Shown: positions 8,856 to 17,534, counted from the first letter of the stretch. The stretch is 64,000 nucleotides of DNA from Jiangella aurantiaca (GCF_004349105.1 NZ_SMLB01000008.1:1-64000), one strand, 5' to 3'. Notes: generated by a model from the sequence alone, not told the origin. Translations and numbers: made by a program.

Positions 8856-9605
8856 TCATTGCTCCCAAGAGGCGTGCTCGGTGAGCTGTCGCATGAGTCC
8901 GGTCATGTGATGAGTGGGTGCGATGTCGAGCTCGCGACGTAGGAGCGCCCGGAACCGCTCATACTCGCGTACCGCGTCGGCAGTGTTGCCCTCGGCCAGA
9001 TGCACCCGGATCACCGAGCGACGGGCGCTTTCCCTGAGCGGATCGATCTCCACGGCCGTCAGCGCCACCTGTAAGGCGTCAGCATAGGCGCCACGCTCGA
9101 CGAGAGAGCTGGCCAGTGCTTCGAGAACATGCAGGCGCGTCTGCTGGATTCGCTCACGCTCGACGAGCACCCAGTCGTCGTACCACCCGGGAAGCAGTTC
9201 GCCACCGACAACCGTGGGCTGGTTGATGGTCACCGACAAGTCCGAATGGTGCCGTGACAGTACCTGACGCGCATGGGTGCGGAACTCGTCTACGTCGACG
9301 CACACCCCGTCGGCCAGCTGTACTTCGCCGTGGTCCTTCTCGACCAGTCCCATGACCCTACGATGGAGCACCGAGACAGCTGCGCGCAGGCTCACCAATG
9401 CCCGCTGCTCGTCCACGTCCGGCCACAGGGTTCCAGCGAGCGACCAGCGTGTCTGGCGGCCGCGAAGTGCGAGCAGCGCGACCAGCCGCTGGCTGCGGGC
9501 CGGCACATACACCACCTGCCGGCCTGCGACAAGCCGCCAGCGATCGAACAACATCAACCGCAGGGCTGCGGTCTCCTGCGGCCCGGCACTTCCATGCATG
9601 GCCAC
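8856..9605 (-). CDS. SARP/AfsR-like regulator with BTAD domain
   Basis: This 249-residue protein has an N-terminal winged-helix DNA-binding domain (RLMLFDRWRLV, then LAGTLWPDVDEQRALVSLR). A helical BTAD domain covers about residues 105-245, with ALQVALTAVEIDPLRESAR and ELDIAPTHHMTGLMRQL. There is no NTPase, so this is a small SARP-type activator, a class that usually switches on biosynthetic clusters. It follows the five-gene surface-glycan operon on the same strand after a 113-nt gap. It may be the operon's last gene or have its own promoter in the AT-richer stretch around 9640-9690. Confidence 0.85.
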   Translation of the reverse strand: MAMHGSAGPQETAALRLMLFDRWRLVAGRQVVYVPARSQRLVALLALRGRQTRWSLAGTLWPDVDEQRALVSLRAAVSVLHRRVMGLVEKDHGEVQLADGVCVDVDEFRTHARQVLSRHHSDLSVTINQPTVVGGELLPGWYDDWVLVERERIQQTRLHVLEALASSLVERGAYADALQVALTAVEIDPLRESARRSVIRVHLAEGNTADAVREYERFRALLRRELDIAPTHHMTGLMRQLTEHASWEQ

Positions 9606-9718
9606 AGCTCAGGTAGACGACTGCGGGCAGTTGCCCAGGGAATAAGGACCTTTTGTGACCTATTACCCAATATGGTGCGAAGGAAACGCTCCAACGTTCG
9701 GCCGGCGTTGTCGTACGC

Positions 9719-10849
9719 TCACGACCAGGGGGCCGCGCGTATCGCGCGCCAAACGTCCGGGTCCTCGCCGCCCAGCCGCCACACGAAGGCGCCGCCGAGA
9801 CCGTACCGCGAGACGAGCTCCAGTTTCTCGCCGGCGCTCTTGGCGTCCTCGTACCACACCTCGTGGCGGTTGCCCGATGGGTCCCGATAGCGGTACCACG
9901 GTGTCCCGTCGTCGGATCGTCGGATGGTGGCTCCATGCGCCTGCGCCGTGGATCGTGCTTGCTCATAGTCGACGGTGACACCTCCTCCGTCCGTCCAGTC
10001 GTAACCGAGCACGACGACGCCGAGGATGACCTTGTCGGGCGGCACCTGGCTCACCGTCCAAGCGATCACCTGCTCGACCCAACGGGCGGGGGCCTGGGGT
10101 CCAGCTGGCGATGACTCCCATGAGTAGTCGTAGGTCATCACCCGAACCTGGTCGGCCGCTGCACCGATGGCCCGGTAGTCCTGGGCGAGGTTGCGCTCGT
10201 CGTAGCCGGCATCGGATGTCTTGGGGTGGACAGCCACTGTGAGCAGCTTGCCTTCAGCGCGAAGAGCCGCGCCGAGTTCGGCCACGAACCTCGAGAAGGC
10301 GGACCGGTCGGCCGCACGCAGATCCTCGTAGTCGATGTCGATGCCGTCGTAGCCTTCGGTGACAGCCAGCTCCACGAGCGCGTTGACATGGGTGGTCATG
10401 GCCGTGGGATCGTGCAGCACGGTCCGCACCACCAGGGGATCCCACTCCCCGTCGCGCAGGTTGGTGACGGTGGGGATGACCCGAATGCCGTGCTCCCGCA
10501 GAGCTTGCACCGTCGACCGGTCGACGGTGGTGTTCTCCGCGTCTGCCAGAACAACGTGGCCTCTGGAGTCGAGGGAGTACCAGACCGGGCTGACCTCGTC
10601 GAGCAGGTCGAGGTTCTGCCGAACGACCTCGAAGGCTCGGTCCTGGTCCCAGTAGGGCACGTAGGCGATCCGCCTGGGCATCGGCACCTCCGTGGGTGAG
10701 GGACTGTCGTGACCGGGCGGGTCCCCGCCGGACAGGGCCGCGACCAGCGCCATGACGACGATCGCGAGCGACGCCCCGACGCCGGCGGCGCCGGCGGCGC
10801 GCCAGCGCCTCAGCAGTCGTCGTCGGCGTTGCGCCGCCGGTTGGGTCAT
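9719..10849 (-). CDS. Membrane-anchored GH18-family glycosidase
   Basis: This 376-residue protein has an N-terminal arginine-rich cytoplasmic tail and one membrane segment at about residues 21-40, so the enzyme should face outward. The GH18 signature is complete: YDGIDIDYED at 167-176, with Glu175 as the expected proton donor. RIAYVPYWDQD, VRVMTYDYSWE and KVILGVVVLGYDW match the SleL/YaaH branch that acts on N-acetylglucosamine-containing polymers. The start overlaps the stop of the GT2 gene (ATGA, 10846-10849), implying coupled translation. Beside a polysaccharide synthase and a deacetylase, it most likely trims or releases the polymer. Confidence 0.88.
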   Translation of the reverse strand: MTQPAAQRRRRLLRRWRAAGAAGVGASLAIVVMALVAALSGGDPPGHDSPSPTEVPMPRRIAYVPYWDQDRAFEVVRQNLDLLDEVSPVWYSLDSRGHVVLADAENTTVDRSTVQALREHGIRVIPTVTNLRDGEWDPLVVRTVLHDPTAMTTHVNALVELAVTEGYDGIDIDYEDLRAADRSAFSRFVAELGAALRAEGKLLTVAVHPKTSDAGYDERNLAQDYRAIGAAADQVRVMTYDYSWESSPAGPQAPARWVEQVIAWTVSQVPPDKVILGVVVLGYDWTDGGGVTVDYEQARSTAQAHGATIRRSDDGTPWYRYRDPSGNRHEVWYEDAKSAGEKLELVSRYGLGGAFVWRLGGEDPDVWRAIRAAPWS

Positions 10850-12141
10850 GGGCGCCGACCTCGCTCGGATGATGAAGGAGCTCCAGCTGCCGGGCGTCTG
10901 GTGGGGCTGGTCCAGCGGCCATCGGAGCGTGTGTGCCAGGCCTGCGGAATCGCACGCAGGACTGCGGTGGCGTCGACGAACCGGAGGGCGAGGAAGCCGA
11001 CGCCGTAGAGCAGCATGCTCGGACGCCGGAGGGCCAGCGCTGTAAGGCAGGTGAGGAGGTAGTCCAGTGCGGCGACGAGCAGCAGCACGCCACTCAGTAG
11101 GAGATAGAGGTCGAGCAGGCCTGACATCTCGGCGGGCCGACCGGCCGCCGGCACGGCTTGCGCACTGACGATGACCGGGGTGAGAAACACGAGCATCCCC
11201 ACCAGCAGGACGATTCCGACCGAGGCGGTGAGCACCTCGATGAGGAACAGTATGAGCGCAGCGGAGAAGCCGCTGGGCCAGAAGCCGTGCCTGCGGAGGG
11301 TCTGCCAGAACCCGAGGTGCCACCGCAGCACCTGGCGGTAGTAGTCGCGAAAGTTGTCCGGATCCTGGGTCGTCGCGTACACACCCGGCCGGAAGGCGAT
11401 CTTCCCGAGACGCTTGCGGTGGAGCTCGAATGTCATGTTGAAGTCTTCGATCACCAGGCCAGGCGGGTTGAGTTCCATCCGTTCGAGGATGCTGGTCCGA
11501 TACATGCTGGCGAACCCGGGGACGATCGACGTGACGTTGGTCCAGCGCCAGGTCTGCCCGTACTTGAGCCATTGCATGACCGCGTAGAGCCGGGCGCGGT
11601 AGGAGACGAGGAACCGGCCGACCGGCGACAGTTGCGCTGGATACCAGCCCGCCCTCGCGTACCCGGCGAGAGCGACGACTCCAGGCTGTTCGAGCAGTGG
11701 CAGCCCGCGCGTCAGGTACTCCTGGTCGAGTTCCGTGTCGGCATCGACGATGAGCAGCACGGCGAGCCGGCGCGGGATGTCGAAGTGCTCGACGGCGGCT
11801 TCGATGCCGCCCGCCTTCCCGCGCCCGGGATTCAGCTCGAGTGTGTGCACCCCGGTCGATCGGGCGATCTCGGCGGTGCGGTCGTCGCACCCGTCCGCGA
11901 TGACATGGACGTTCGTGACGGGTACCAGGCGGAGAGCTGACCTGATCGTCGCGGCGATGACGGGTTCTTCGTTGTGGGCGGGGATCAGCACGGCTACGTC
12001 GGCCGGTGAGAGGCGCTCCGACGATTCCACGCTCGTCCGGCCCATGTTCGCGACACTCTCGGAGGTGAGCCGGAGCCCTCCGATCAGCGTCCAGATCGTG
12101 AAGTTGACGCCCAGGACGATGACGACCAGCACCGCTTCCAT
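10846..12141 (-). CDS. Processive family 2 glycosyltransferase
   Basis: This 431-residue membrane protein has one N-terminal helix (about 3-22), a cytoplasmic GT-A domain and a hydrophobic C-terminal half. All catalytic motifs of processive GT2 synthases are present: VLIPAHNEE, DADTE at 133-137, the acceptor-site ED in VIEDFNMT, and the RQVLRW form of Q/RxxRW. This set is typical of hyaluronan, cellulose and poly-N-acetylglucosamine synthases. Neighbouring GH18 and deacetylase genes favour a GlcNAc polymer. The ATG at 12141 starts the first hydrophobic helix; longer forms add an arginine-rich stretch that fits poorly. The stop overlaps the GH18 start, and the WbqC gene ends 11 nt upstream. 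Confidence 0.9.
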   Translation of the reverse strand: MEAVLVVIVLGVNFTIWTLIGGLRLTSESVANMGRTSVESSERLSPADVAVLIPAHNEEPVIAATIRSALRLVPVTNVHVIADGCDDRTAEIARSTGVHTLELNPGRGKAGGIEAAVEHFDIPRRLAVLLIVDADTELDQEYLTRGLPLLEQPGVVALAGYARAGWYPAQLSPVGRFLVSYRARLYAVMQWLKYGQTWRWTNVTSIVPGFASMYRTSILERMELNPPGLVIEDFNMTFELHRKRLGKIAFRPGVYATTQDPDNFRDYYRQVLRWHLGFWQTLRRHGFWPSGFSAALILFLIEVLTASVGIVLLVGMLVFLTPVIVSAQAVPAAGRPAEMSGLLDLYLLLSGVLLLVAALDYLLTCLTALALRRPSMLLYGVGFLALRFVDATAVLRAIPQAWHTRSDGRWTSPTRRPAAGAPSSSERGRRP

Positions 12142-12152
12142 CGACGGTGGAC

Positions 12153-12899
12153 CTATCCGTGTGGCGCGTCCTCGAGAACCGGGCTGACGGGGACCAGCCG
12201 CCGGCGGCTCGCCAGGATCTCGCGAGTCTCGCGCCCGCAGGAGAACAGCATGTCGACCGCCGCAAGGCCGGCAATGAAGCCAGCGCCGATCTGGTCGTAC
12301 GTCGGATGTTCGAACTGCTGCGAGCGTACGGCCAGCCCAGCGTGGTGGAACCGCCACCAGTCGACGTCCTGGTGATCTGCGCCGAACGTGCTCGTCAGGT
12401 GTTCGGAACCGCCGGCGTTCCTGACCAGCTGGGCCAACCGATCGGTCCGGTCGCCTTCGTGCGCCAGCGTGGTGGCCCGGACGATCCGTACGGAGACCTC
12501 CAGGTACGAGCAGAGCGACGCGATCAGGTCCACGTTCAGGTCCACCAGGCGCTCGTGGCCGCGCGCGTATGTCTGCTCGAGGATCGCGTACACCTCATCG
12601 AAGTAGGTCGCGCCGCCATAGGACATGTGCAGCACTTTGAGATGCCGGCGCCGGAACGGCTGGCTGTTGTCGATGCGGATGTCTTTGATGAGCTGGTGGG
12701 TGCCGCGCACGTGGCGCACCGGCACCGTCAGCCAGACGGGCCCGGAGTGGGTCTTGACCTTCTGGCGGGCGTGGTACTCGGTCTTGGTGAACTGCACTGT
12801 GTCGTAGGCGACGTACACGTCACTGGCGAGGATCTTGTCCAGCAGCTTGAGCCAGGGCAGGAAGTTCGGCTGATGCACCGATACCGTGAGCTCGCTCAT
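12153..12899 (-). CDS. WbqC-like family protein
   Basis: This 248-residue soluble protein starts with the WbqC hallmark VHQPNFLPWL. It continues with YDTVQFTKTEYHARQKVKT and WLTVPVRH, which define the family. WbqC-like proteins occur in O-antigen and other surface-glycan gene sets, but their reaction is not established. A role in adding an amino-acyl or similar group to a sugar has been suggested. The gene sits between the PIG-L deacetylase (12 nt upstream) and the GT2 synthase (11 nt downstream) in the same operon. Confidence 0.88.
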   Translation of the reverse strand: MSELTVSVHQPNFLPWLKLLDKILASDVYVAYDTVQFTKTEYHARQKVKTHSGPVWLTVPVRHVRGTHQLIKDIRIDNSQPFRRRHLKVLHMSYGGATYFDEVYAILEQTYARGHERLVDLNVDLIASLCSYLEVSVRIVRATTLAHEGDRTDRLAQLVRNAGGSEHLTSTFGADHQDVDWWRFHHAGLAVRSQQFEHPTYDQIGAGFIAGLAAVDMLFSCGRETREILASRRRLVPVSPVLEDAPHG

Positions 12900-12911
12900 T
12901 GCGGCAGATCC

Positions 12912-13634
12912 TTACAGCAGGGCACGGAGGACCTCGAAGCCCTCCGCGGCTTCTACACTCACCTCGCGTCCGCGAAGCCTGGTCGCCAGCTCCAGGGACT
13001 CTGGGCTGCCGTGGTAGATCGGCGGACGCACCTGTGATGCGTGTAGGCGCATCGCCTGGATCTTGAGGTCCAGGTACGCGGAGATGTCGATGTAGCAGGT
13101 GGGACGGAAACGGTCCTGACCGAACGACCAGAACAGCGACGTGTTGTCGTAGGTCAGCACCAGCGGGACGAGATGTCGCTGGCTGGGGACGCCGGGTCGG
13201 GTGGCCGTGACGCACGCCCGGAACAGCGCCTCGTGATCTTGGTTGTAGCTGGGCGCGGGGATCATCACCATGGTCGGGCGGACACGGTCGATCGACAGTC
13301 TTCCGTCGGCCTCCAAGACCCGGACGAGCTCTTTGCGCGGCATCATGTCGAGTGTGAGATGCGTCTTGGCATCTGTGAACAACACCTCCCAGTCGTCGAC
13401 TTTCAGCAACCGCATCACAGACTCGAACTCGCCGAGCCTGGTTTCGTGGGTGACCAGCTTGGTGGCGCCGTCCTCGTAGTGGGCCAGGTCACCCGCGGTG
13501 ACAAGCACGACGTACACCTCTCCACCGAGCGCCTTGATGCGCGCAATGCTGCCCGCGCAGCCATAGGTCTCGTCGTCGGCATGAGGGGTGATGACCAGCA
13601 GCCGCTGCGTAGAAAGGAACTCGTCACCGAACAC
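12912..13634 (-). CDS. PIG-L (LmbE-like) family N-deacetylase
   Basis: This 240-residue cytoplasmic protein has the zinc-binding motif LLVITPHADDETYGCAG (PHxDDE) near residues 12-27 and the later SYNQDHEALF, which supplies the third zinc ligand. Family members remove acetyl groups from N-acetylglucosamine in mycothiol, GPI-like and antibiotic pathways. In this operon it probably acts on a nucleotide-activated or lipid-linked GlcNAc precursor. The epimerase gene ends 2 nt upstream, so the two are almost certainly co-transcribed and translationally coupled. Confidence 0.9.
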   Translation of the reverse strand: MFGDEFLSTQRLLVITPHADDETYGCAGSIARIKALGGEVYVVLVTAGDLAHYEDGATKLVTHETRLGEFESVMRLLKVDDWEVLFTDAKTHLTLDMMPRKELVRVLEADGRLSIDRVRPTMVMIPAPSYNQDHEALFRACVTATRPGVPSQRHLVPLVLTYDNTSLFWSFGQDRFRPTCYIDISAYLDLKIQAMRLHASQVRPPIYHGSPESLELATRLRGREVSVEAAEGFEVLRALL

Positions 13635-13636
13635 GT

Positions 13637-14641
13637 TCAGCCTCCTTTGCGCGCACTCCAGTCCGCACCCGCGACCGTGGCCCTGGCGAGCCGGTCCTCG
13701 ATGACGCTCAGGATGATGTCGTCGAGGCCGAGCTTCGGGTCGAAACCAGTCAACGCTCGAGCCCGCGCGATGTCAGGGACACGCCGCCGGGTGTCTTCAT
13801 AGCCGTCGCCGTATGCTCCGTCATAGGAAATGTGCCGAATCTCGCTGGTCGAGCCCGACAGTGCGATCACTCGTTCGGCCAGCTGCCGGATGGATATCTC
13901 CTCGGGTCGCCCGATGTTGAAGACGCTGCCGTACGCAGCGGGATGGTCCACCAGGGCGATGATGCCGTCCACCGCGTCCCGGACGTGGCAGAAGCAGCGG
14001 GTCTGCTGCCCGTCACCGAAGACTGTCAGCGGCTCTCCGCGCAGCGCCTGATCCACGAACCTGGGTATCACCATGCCGTAGCGACCGGTCTGCCGCGGCC
14101 CAGCGACATTGAACAGACGGGTGATCACGGTGGGCACGGCCCAATCACGCCAGTAGAGATACGCGAGTGTCTCGTCCAGAGCCTTCGCCTCCGCGTAGGA
14201 CCAGCGCGTGGTCAGCGGCGAACCGACGACGCGATCCTCATCCTCGGCAAGCGGGGCGGCGGGACTCTTGCCGTACACCTCGCTGGTGGAGGCGAAAAGT
14301 GCGCGGGCACCGTGGCGATAGACGCAGTCGAGAACGATCTCGGCCCCGTGGACATTGGTACGGAGACCGTCGAGAGACCGGTCCAGAATGTGCCGAACGC
14401 CGACCGCAGCAGCCAGGTGGAAGACCGTGTCCACCCGCCCCACTAGATCGTCCATCAGAGCCGCGTCGAGCACCGAACCAGCTACGAACTCGTAACCCCG
14501 GCTCCCGATCAAGTGCGCCACGTTGTCCAGGTCGCCGGTCGACAGATTGTCGACGGCGAGAATCTCGTGCCCCCTCGCGAGCAGCGACTCCGACAGATGT
14601 CCCCCGATGAACCCGGCGCCGCCAGTCACGAGCGCCTTCAT
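13637..14641 (-). CDS. NAD-dependent nucleotide-sugar epimerase/dehydratase
   Basis: This 334-residue extended SDR begins with the Rossmann motif GGAGFIGGHL (TGxxGxxG). Catalytic STSEVYG provides Ser/Thr, and WSYAEAKALDE carries the Tyr-x3-Lys pair. RLFNVAGPRQ and VFGDGQQTR are typical of UDP-glucose/GlcNAc 4-epimerases and GDP-mannose-type dehydratases. The exact sugar cannot be read. It is the first gene of the five-gene glycan operon and presumably supplies its activated sugar. The ATG at 14641 starts directly at MKALVTGGAG. Confidence 0.9.
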   Translation of the reverse strand: MKALVTGGAGFIGGHLSESLLARGHEILAVDNLSTGDLDNVAHLIGSRGYEFVAGSVLDAALMDDLVGRVDTVFHLAAAVGVRHILDRSLDGLRTNVHGAEIVLDCVYRHGARALFASTSEVYGKSPAAPLAEDEDRVVGSPLTTRWSYAEAKALDETLAYLYWRDWAVPTVITRLFNVAGPRQTGRYGMVIPRFVDQALRGEPLTVFGDGQQTRCFCHVRDAVDGIIALVDHPAAYGSVFNIGRPEEISIRQLAERVIALSGSTSEIRHISYDGAYGDGYEDTRRRVPDIARARALTGFDPKLGLDDIILSVIEDRLARATVAGADWSARKGG

Positions 14642-14839
14642 CACCACCACCTCGGCCGGCGGCGGAGGCTTACAACACGTGCACGCCCGACGGTCGGTCG
14701 AGGAGCAACCCCTGGCTCGTCGTCGCCCAGAAGCGTCAACCCATGGGTGTCCATGGAGCCAGTAAGCCAGTTCCAACGTGACGACGCCGTGACCGTGGCG
14801 TGACCGGCGCGCACCGGGTCCTCCCGAGCGCCCTCGAGC

Positions 14840-15165
14840 GCGGGCCGCGGACCTCGGCACGGCGGACGAGGTCCGCGATGTCGGAGTAGGGCCGGCCGTC
14901 GGCGATGCGCTCGGCGACGTCGGCACACCCCCGGCATCAGCCGATCGCGCAGGTTCGCGATGATGAGCGCGATCTCGACGACGAGGTCGAGAAGGTCCGT
15001 GGACGCAATCGGGGCAGGGCGGCCATCTGAGCGCTGGACTCGATCTGGAATGTTCCGACGGTGTGCAGGGCCATCACGACGTCGTGATGATCCCGTAGCA
15101 GGTCGAATGATCCGCGCAGTGCGCTGAGCATCCCGAGGCCCAGAAGGTCGAACTTCACCAGGCAG
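14840..15165 (-). pseudogene. dnaE2: Decayed error-prone DNA polymerase (DnaE2/ImuC) fragments
   Basis: On the minus strand, unmistakable pieces of the alpha subunit of an error-prone polymerase III appear in order: LVKFDLLGLGMLSAL (from 15161), HTVGTFQIESSAQMAALPRL, RPRTF, then after a one-base shift DLVVEIALI. Further on comes AERIADGRPYSDIADLVRR. In intact DnaE2 these blocks are separated by longer stretches, and a conserved RPGPIQGG-like segment should follow EIALI. There are at least two internal deletions and one frameshift, and most of the 1,100-residue protein is missing. The remnant ends about 110 bp before the second copy of the 332-bp repeat. Confidence 0.75.
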
Positions 15166-15272
15166 CGGCTGCGAAGGCTGAGAGAACTGCAGCGGATCGA
15201 GCGCAGAGCATTTCCATCGTCGCTTCCCGGTCGTAGCGTGGGAATTGTTGCCGTGCCCCGGACGACGACTCT

Positions 15273-15604
15273 CGAGAGGCACGCCATCTTCAGGGGGTGA
15301 GCGGCGATGCCCACATTCATCAGCTTGATCAGCTGGACCGATCAAGGAGTCCGCAAGTCCAAGGAGTCGCTCGACCGAGCCAAGGCCGCCAGCGAGTTGG
15401 CGGAGCGCATGGGCGGCAACCTCAAGGAGGTCTACTGGACCGTGGGCCCGTACGACATCGTCTCGATCGCTGAGTTCCCCGACGACGAGACCGGGACCGC
15501 CTTCCTGCTGGCCATCGCCGCGCAAGGCAATATCCGTACGACGACCCTTCGCGCTTTCAACGCCGAGGAGATGAACGGCATCGTCGGAAAGCTCAGCTGA
15601 CCTC
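15273..15604. repeat. Direct repeat, copy 2 (GYD-gene cassette)
   Basis: This is the second copy of the 332-bp repeat that opens the window, differing only at 15537. The two copies are in the same orientation, 15,272 bp apart. The left junction abuts the dnaE2 remnant, and homology may extend a few bases further left than the window lets me test. The right junction is sharp after ACCTC. Confidence 0.97.
15307..15600 (+). CDS. GYD-domain protein (copy 2)
   Basis: This gene encodes a 97-residue protein identical to the one at 35-328. The only nucleotide difference is a third-position G/T in an Arg codon. Promoter-proximal sequence is shared for 34 nt upstream, so expression signals may also be duplicated. 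Being flanked by a dead polymerase gene on the left and decayed sequence on the right, this copy may be the transposed or duplicated one. The sequence does not show which copy is ancestral. Confidence 0.85.
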   Translation: MPTFISLISWTDQGVRKSKESLDRAKAASELAERMGGNLKEVYWTVGPYDIVSIAEFPDDETGTAFLLAIAAQGNIRTTTLRAFNAEEMNGIVGKLS

Positions 15605-15952
15605 TCTGACGACGCGATCAGCGCGGGCGAGTCGCTCGGCGCGCTGTGGGATGCCTGACTTCGGATCCGGTGTCAGGCGCCGTTGACGATGCCGGGGATG
15701 GCGGTAACGATGTCGCTCGACTCCTGAACGTCTCGCCAGCCACCGGCGGCGGCGACTCGCCGCGCTCAGCGATCCCGAGGCGGTCGGAGGTGCCCTTGGC
15801 ATGGGCATGTCGTATTCGGCTGCGCCGGCGTCGTGGCCTTCTTCTTCGTCGCCCTGACGGCCGGCCGATCTCGTGGCCTGGGTATGGGCCACCTCGGCGC
15901 GAAATGGCTGTGCGCGACTGGGATCCTCTTCGTGCCGGCGTCGGTCTTGGGG
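15605..15952. other. Decayed intergenic region
   Basis: This 348-bp stretch has no gene I can support. On the minus strand a short run, GWRDVQESSDIVTAIPGIVNGA then a stop near 15671, could be the tail of a lost gene. No family is recognisable. Confidence 0.5.
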
Positions 15953-16165
15953 TCAGGTTCCGCTGCCGTAGGCGCGGGTGATGAGCTCCAGGAGGCGGCC
16001 GCTGAGTCTTCACGGCACACGCCGCGGCCACCGTCGTTGGTATTGATCTCGCCCTGGTGGCGCCGGAACGGGTCCACCCGGTGGATCAGGCCGCGTTCGC
16101 GGATGCGACGGAAGATCTCGTCGAACCGGTCCTCGTCAGTCCGGTCAACTCGAACGCGGCGGGTG
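15953..16165 (-). pseudogene. Frameshifted glyoxalase/VOC protein remnant
   Basis: About 40 residues read as the C-terminal half of a VOC (glyoxalase/dioxygenase fold) protein: DRFDEIFRRIRERGL and then GEINTNDGGRGV. The expected FEDPDGHLLEIITRPYG-like ending is present only in another frame, as RLLELITRAYGSGT followed by a stop at 15953. A frameshift near 16010 therefore breaks the gene, and its N-terminal half is missing. Confidence 0.7.
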
Positions 16166-16945
16166 GGCGCGGCAGAATTTCCGCACGGCCTCATTCACCT
16201 GCTCGGGCCGCTCGAGGTTGCTGACGTGGCCGGCGCCCTCGATCACGACGAGCTCGGCGCCCGGGATCGCCTCCTCGAACTGGTGCGCGACGCTCAGCGG
16301 CGAGCGCACGTCCAGCTCCCCCCAGATCAGCAGGGTCGGGACGGCGATGCGAGGTAGCAGGTCGCGCTGGTCGGCCTCAGCCATGATGGTGAGCTGGTGC
16401 CCGAGGGTCGCGGGGCGGACGTCGGCGGCGATGGCGGCGAGCAGCGGGACGAACTTCGTCGGCGGGTCGCTGGCGAAGAGGCCGGGAAGTGTGGGATCGA
16501 AGTCCTCGGGCGGCGCGGCGAGCATCTGGCGGGCGCCGGCGACCCGCTTTCGCACCTCGTCTGCGGGCAGGGAGCCCTTCCAGCCGGCGTAGGTGTCGAT
16601 CATGATCAGGGTCGCAACCAGCCCGGGATGACGGCGGTAGAGCTCAAGCACCACGGTGCCGCCCCAGGAGAGGCCGGCGATGTGCGCGGGCCCGAGATCA
16701 AGCGTCTCGATCAGCGCCGCGAGGCAGTCGGCGAAGTCTGTGAGGCCGAAGCCCTCGGGCAGATCGGAGGACCGGCCAGCCCCCGGCTCGTCCCAGGCGA
16801 CAACCGTCAACTCGTCGGCCAGGCCAGCAAGCTGGGGTTGCCAAATGCGGCTGTCCTCGGCCGCACCGTGGACAAAGACCACGGGCGGCCCCTCCCCGGC
16901 CCGCTCGTAGGCGATATCGAGCCCTCTGGCCTCGATGACCTCCAC
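16145..16945 (-). CDS. Alpha/beta hydrolase
   Basis: This 266-residue soluble enzyme has a complete triad layout: oxyanion region FVHGAAEDS, nucleophile Ser93 in GLSWGG, acid in LIWGELDVRS and histidine in GAGHVSNLERP. The pattern resembles 3-oxoadipate enol-lactonase and haloperoxidase-like hydrolases, but the substrate is not predictable. There is no signal peptide. The stop lies at the edge of the VOC remnant. The next gene upstream, the NTF2-like gene, ends 127 nt away on the same strand, so operon membership is uncertain. Confidence 0.88.
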   Translation of the reverse strand: MEVIEARGLDIAYERAGEGPPVVFVHGAAEDSRIWQPQLAGLADELTVVAWDEPGAGRSSDLPEGFGLTDFADCLAALIETLDLGPAHIAGLSWGGTVVLELYRRHPGLVATLIMIDTYAGWKGSLPADEVRKRVAGARQMLAAPPEDFDPTLPGLFASDPPTKFVPLLAAIAADVRPATLGHQLTIMAEADQRDLLPRIAVPTLLIWGELDVRSPLSVAHQFEEAIPGAELVVIEGAGHVSNLERPEQVNEAVRKFCRAHPPRSS

Positions 16946-17072
16946 CGTCGCAGCCTACTCGAGTCAAGCCCCGAGCCCCCTTCTTGCACCCGCCGAGGTC
17001 ATGCCCGGCCCCGTCACGGCTACACCACCCGACCGGACAACCCTGACCGCCACAATGGCCGCGCGCCGCCGG

Positions 17073-17534
17073 TCACTGCAGCGGGATCTCGCGGCCGAAT
17101 TCGTCCTCTGCGCGTGGGCCGAACCAGCGGCGCTCATCCTCGGTGATGGCGAGGTCGTTGATCGAGGCCTCGCGGCGCCGCATGAGGCCGTTCTCGTCGA
17201 ACTCCCACAGTTCGTTGCCGTAACTTCGGAACCACTCTCCGCCGGCGTTGTGCCATTCGTACTGGAAGCGGACGGCGATGCGATTGCGGCGGAAGCCCCA
17301 GAGGCTCTTGCGCAGTACGTAGTCCAGCTCGCGCTCCCACTTGGCCGTGAGGAAGTCGACGATCTGCTCGCGGCCGGTGACGAAGGTGTCACGGTTACGC
17401 CACGCCGAGTCGGGTGTGTACGCGAGGCTCACGCGGTGCGGGTCGCGTGTGTTCCACGTGTCCTCGGCGGCCTGTACCTTCTGCGGCGCCGATTCTTCAT
17501 CGAAGGGCGGGAACGGTGGGCGGCTCTCAGCCAT
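17073..17534 (-). CDS. NTF2-like protein (DUF1348 type)
   Basis: This 153-residue protein has the cone-shaped NTF2-like fold of the DUF1348 group: [50 protein letters not shown] and [20 protein letters not shown]. It is close to the usual 150-residue length and looks complete. Members are assumed to be small-molecule enzymes or binders, but no reaction is known. The start lies only 3 nt after the stop of the PPOX gene, so the two are certainly co-transcribed. Confidence 0.88.
   Translation of the reverse strand: MAESRPPFPPFDEESAPQKVQAAEDTWNTRDPHRVSLAYTPDSAWRNRDTFVTGREQIVDFLTAKWERELDYVLRKSLWGFRRNRIAVRFQYEWHNAGGEWFRSYGNELWEFDENGLMRRREASINDLAITEDERRWFGPRAEDEFGREIPLQ

Noticed and set aside
9719-12274. 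A single 851-codon minus-strand frame covering GH18 and most of the GT2 region
   Set aside because: Upstream of 10849 it lies out of frame with the GT2 motifs and has arginine-rich nonsense. The GH18 protein starts at the ATG at 10849.
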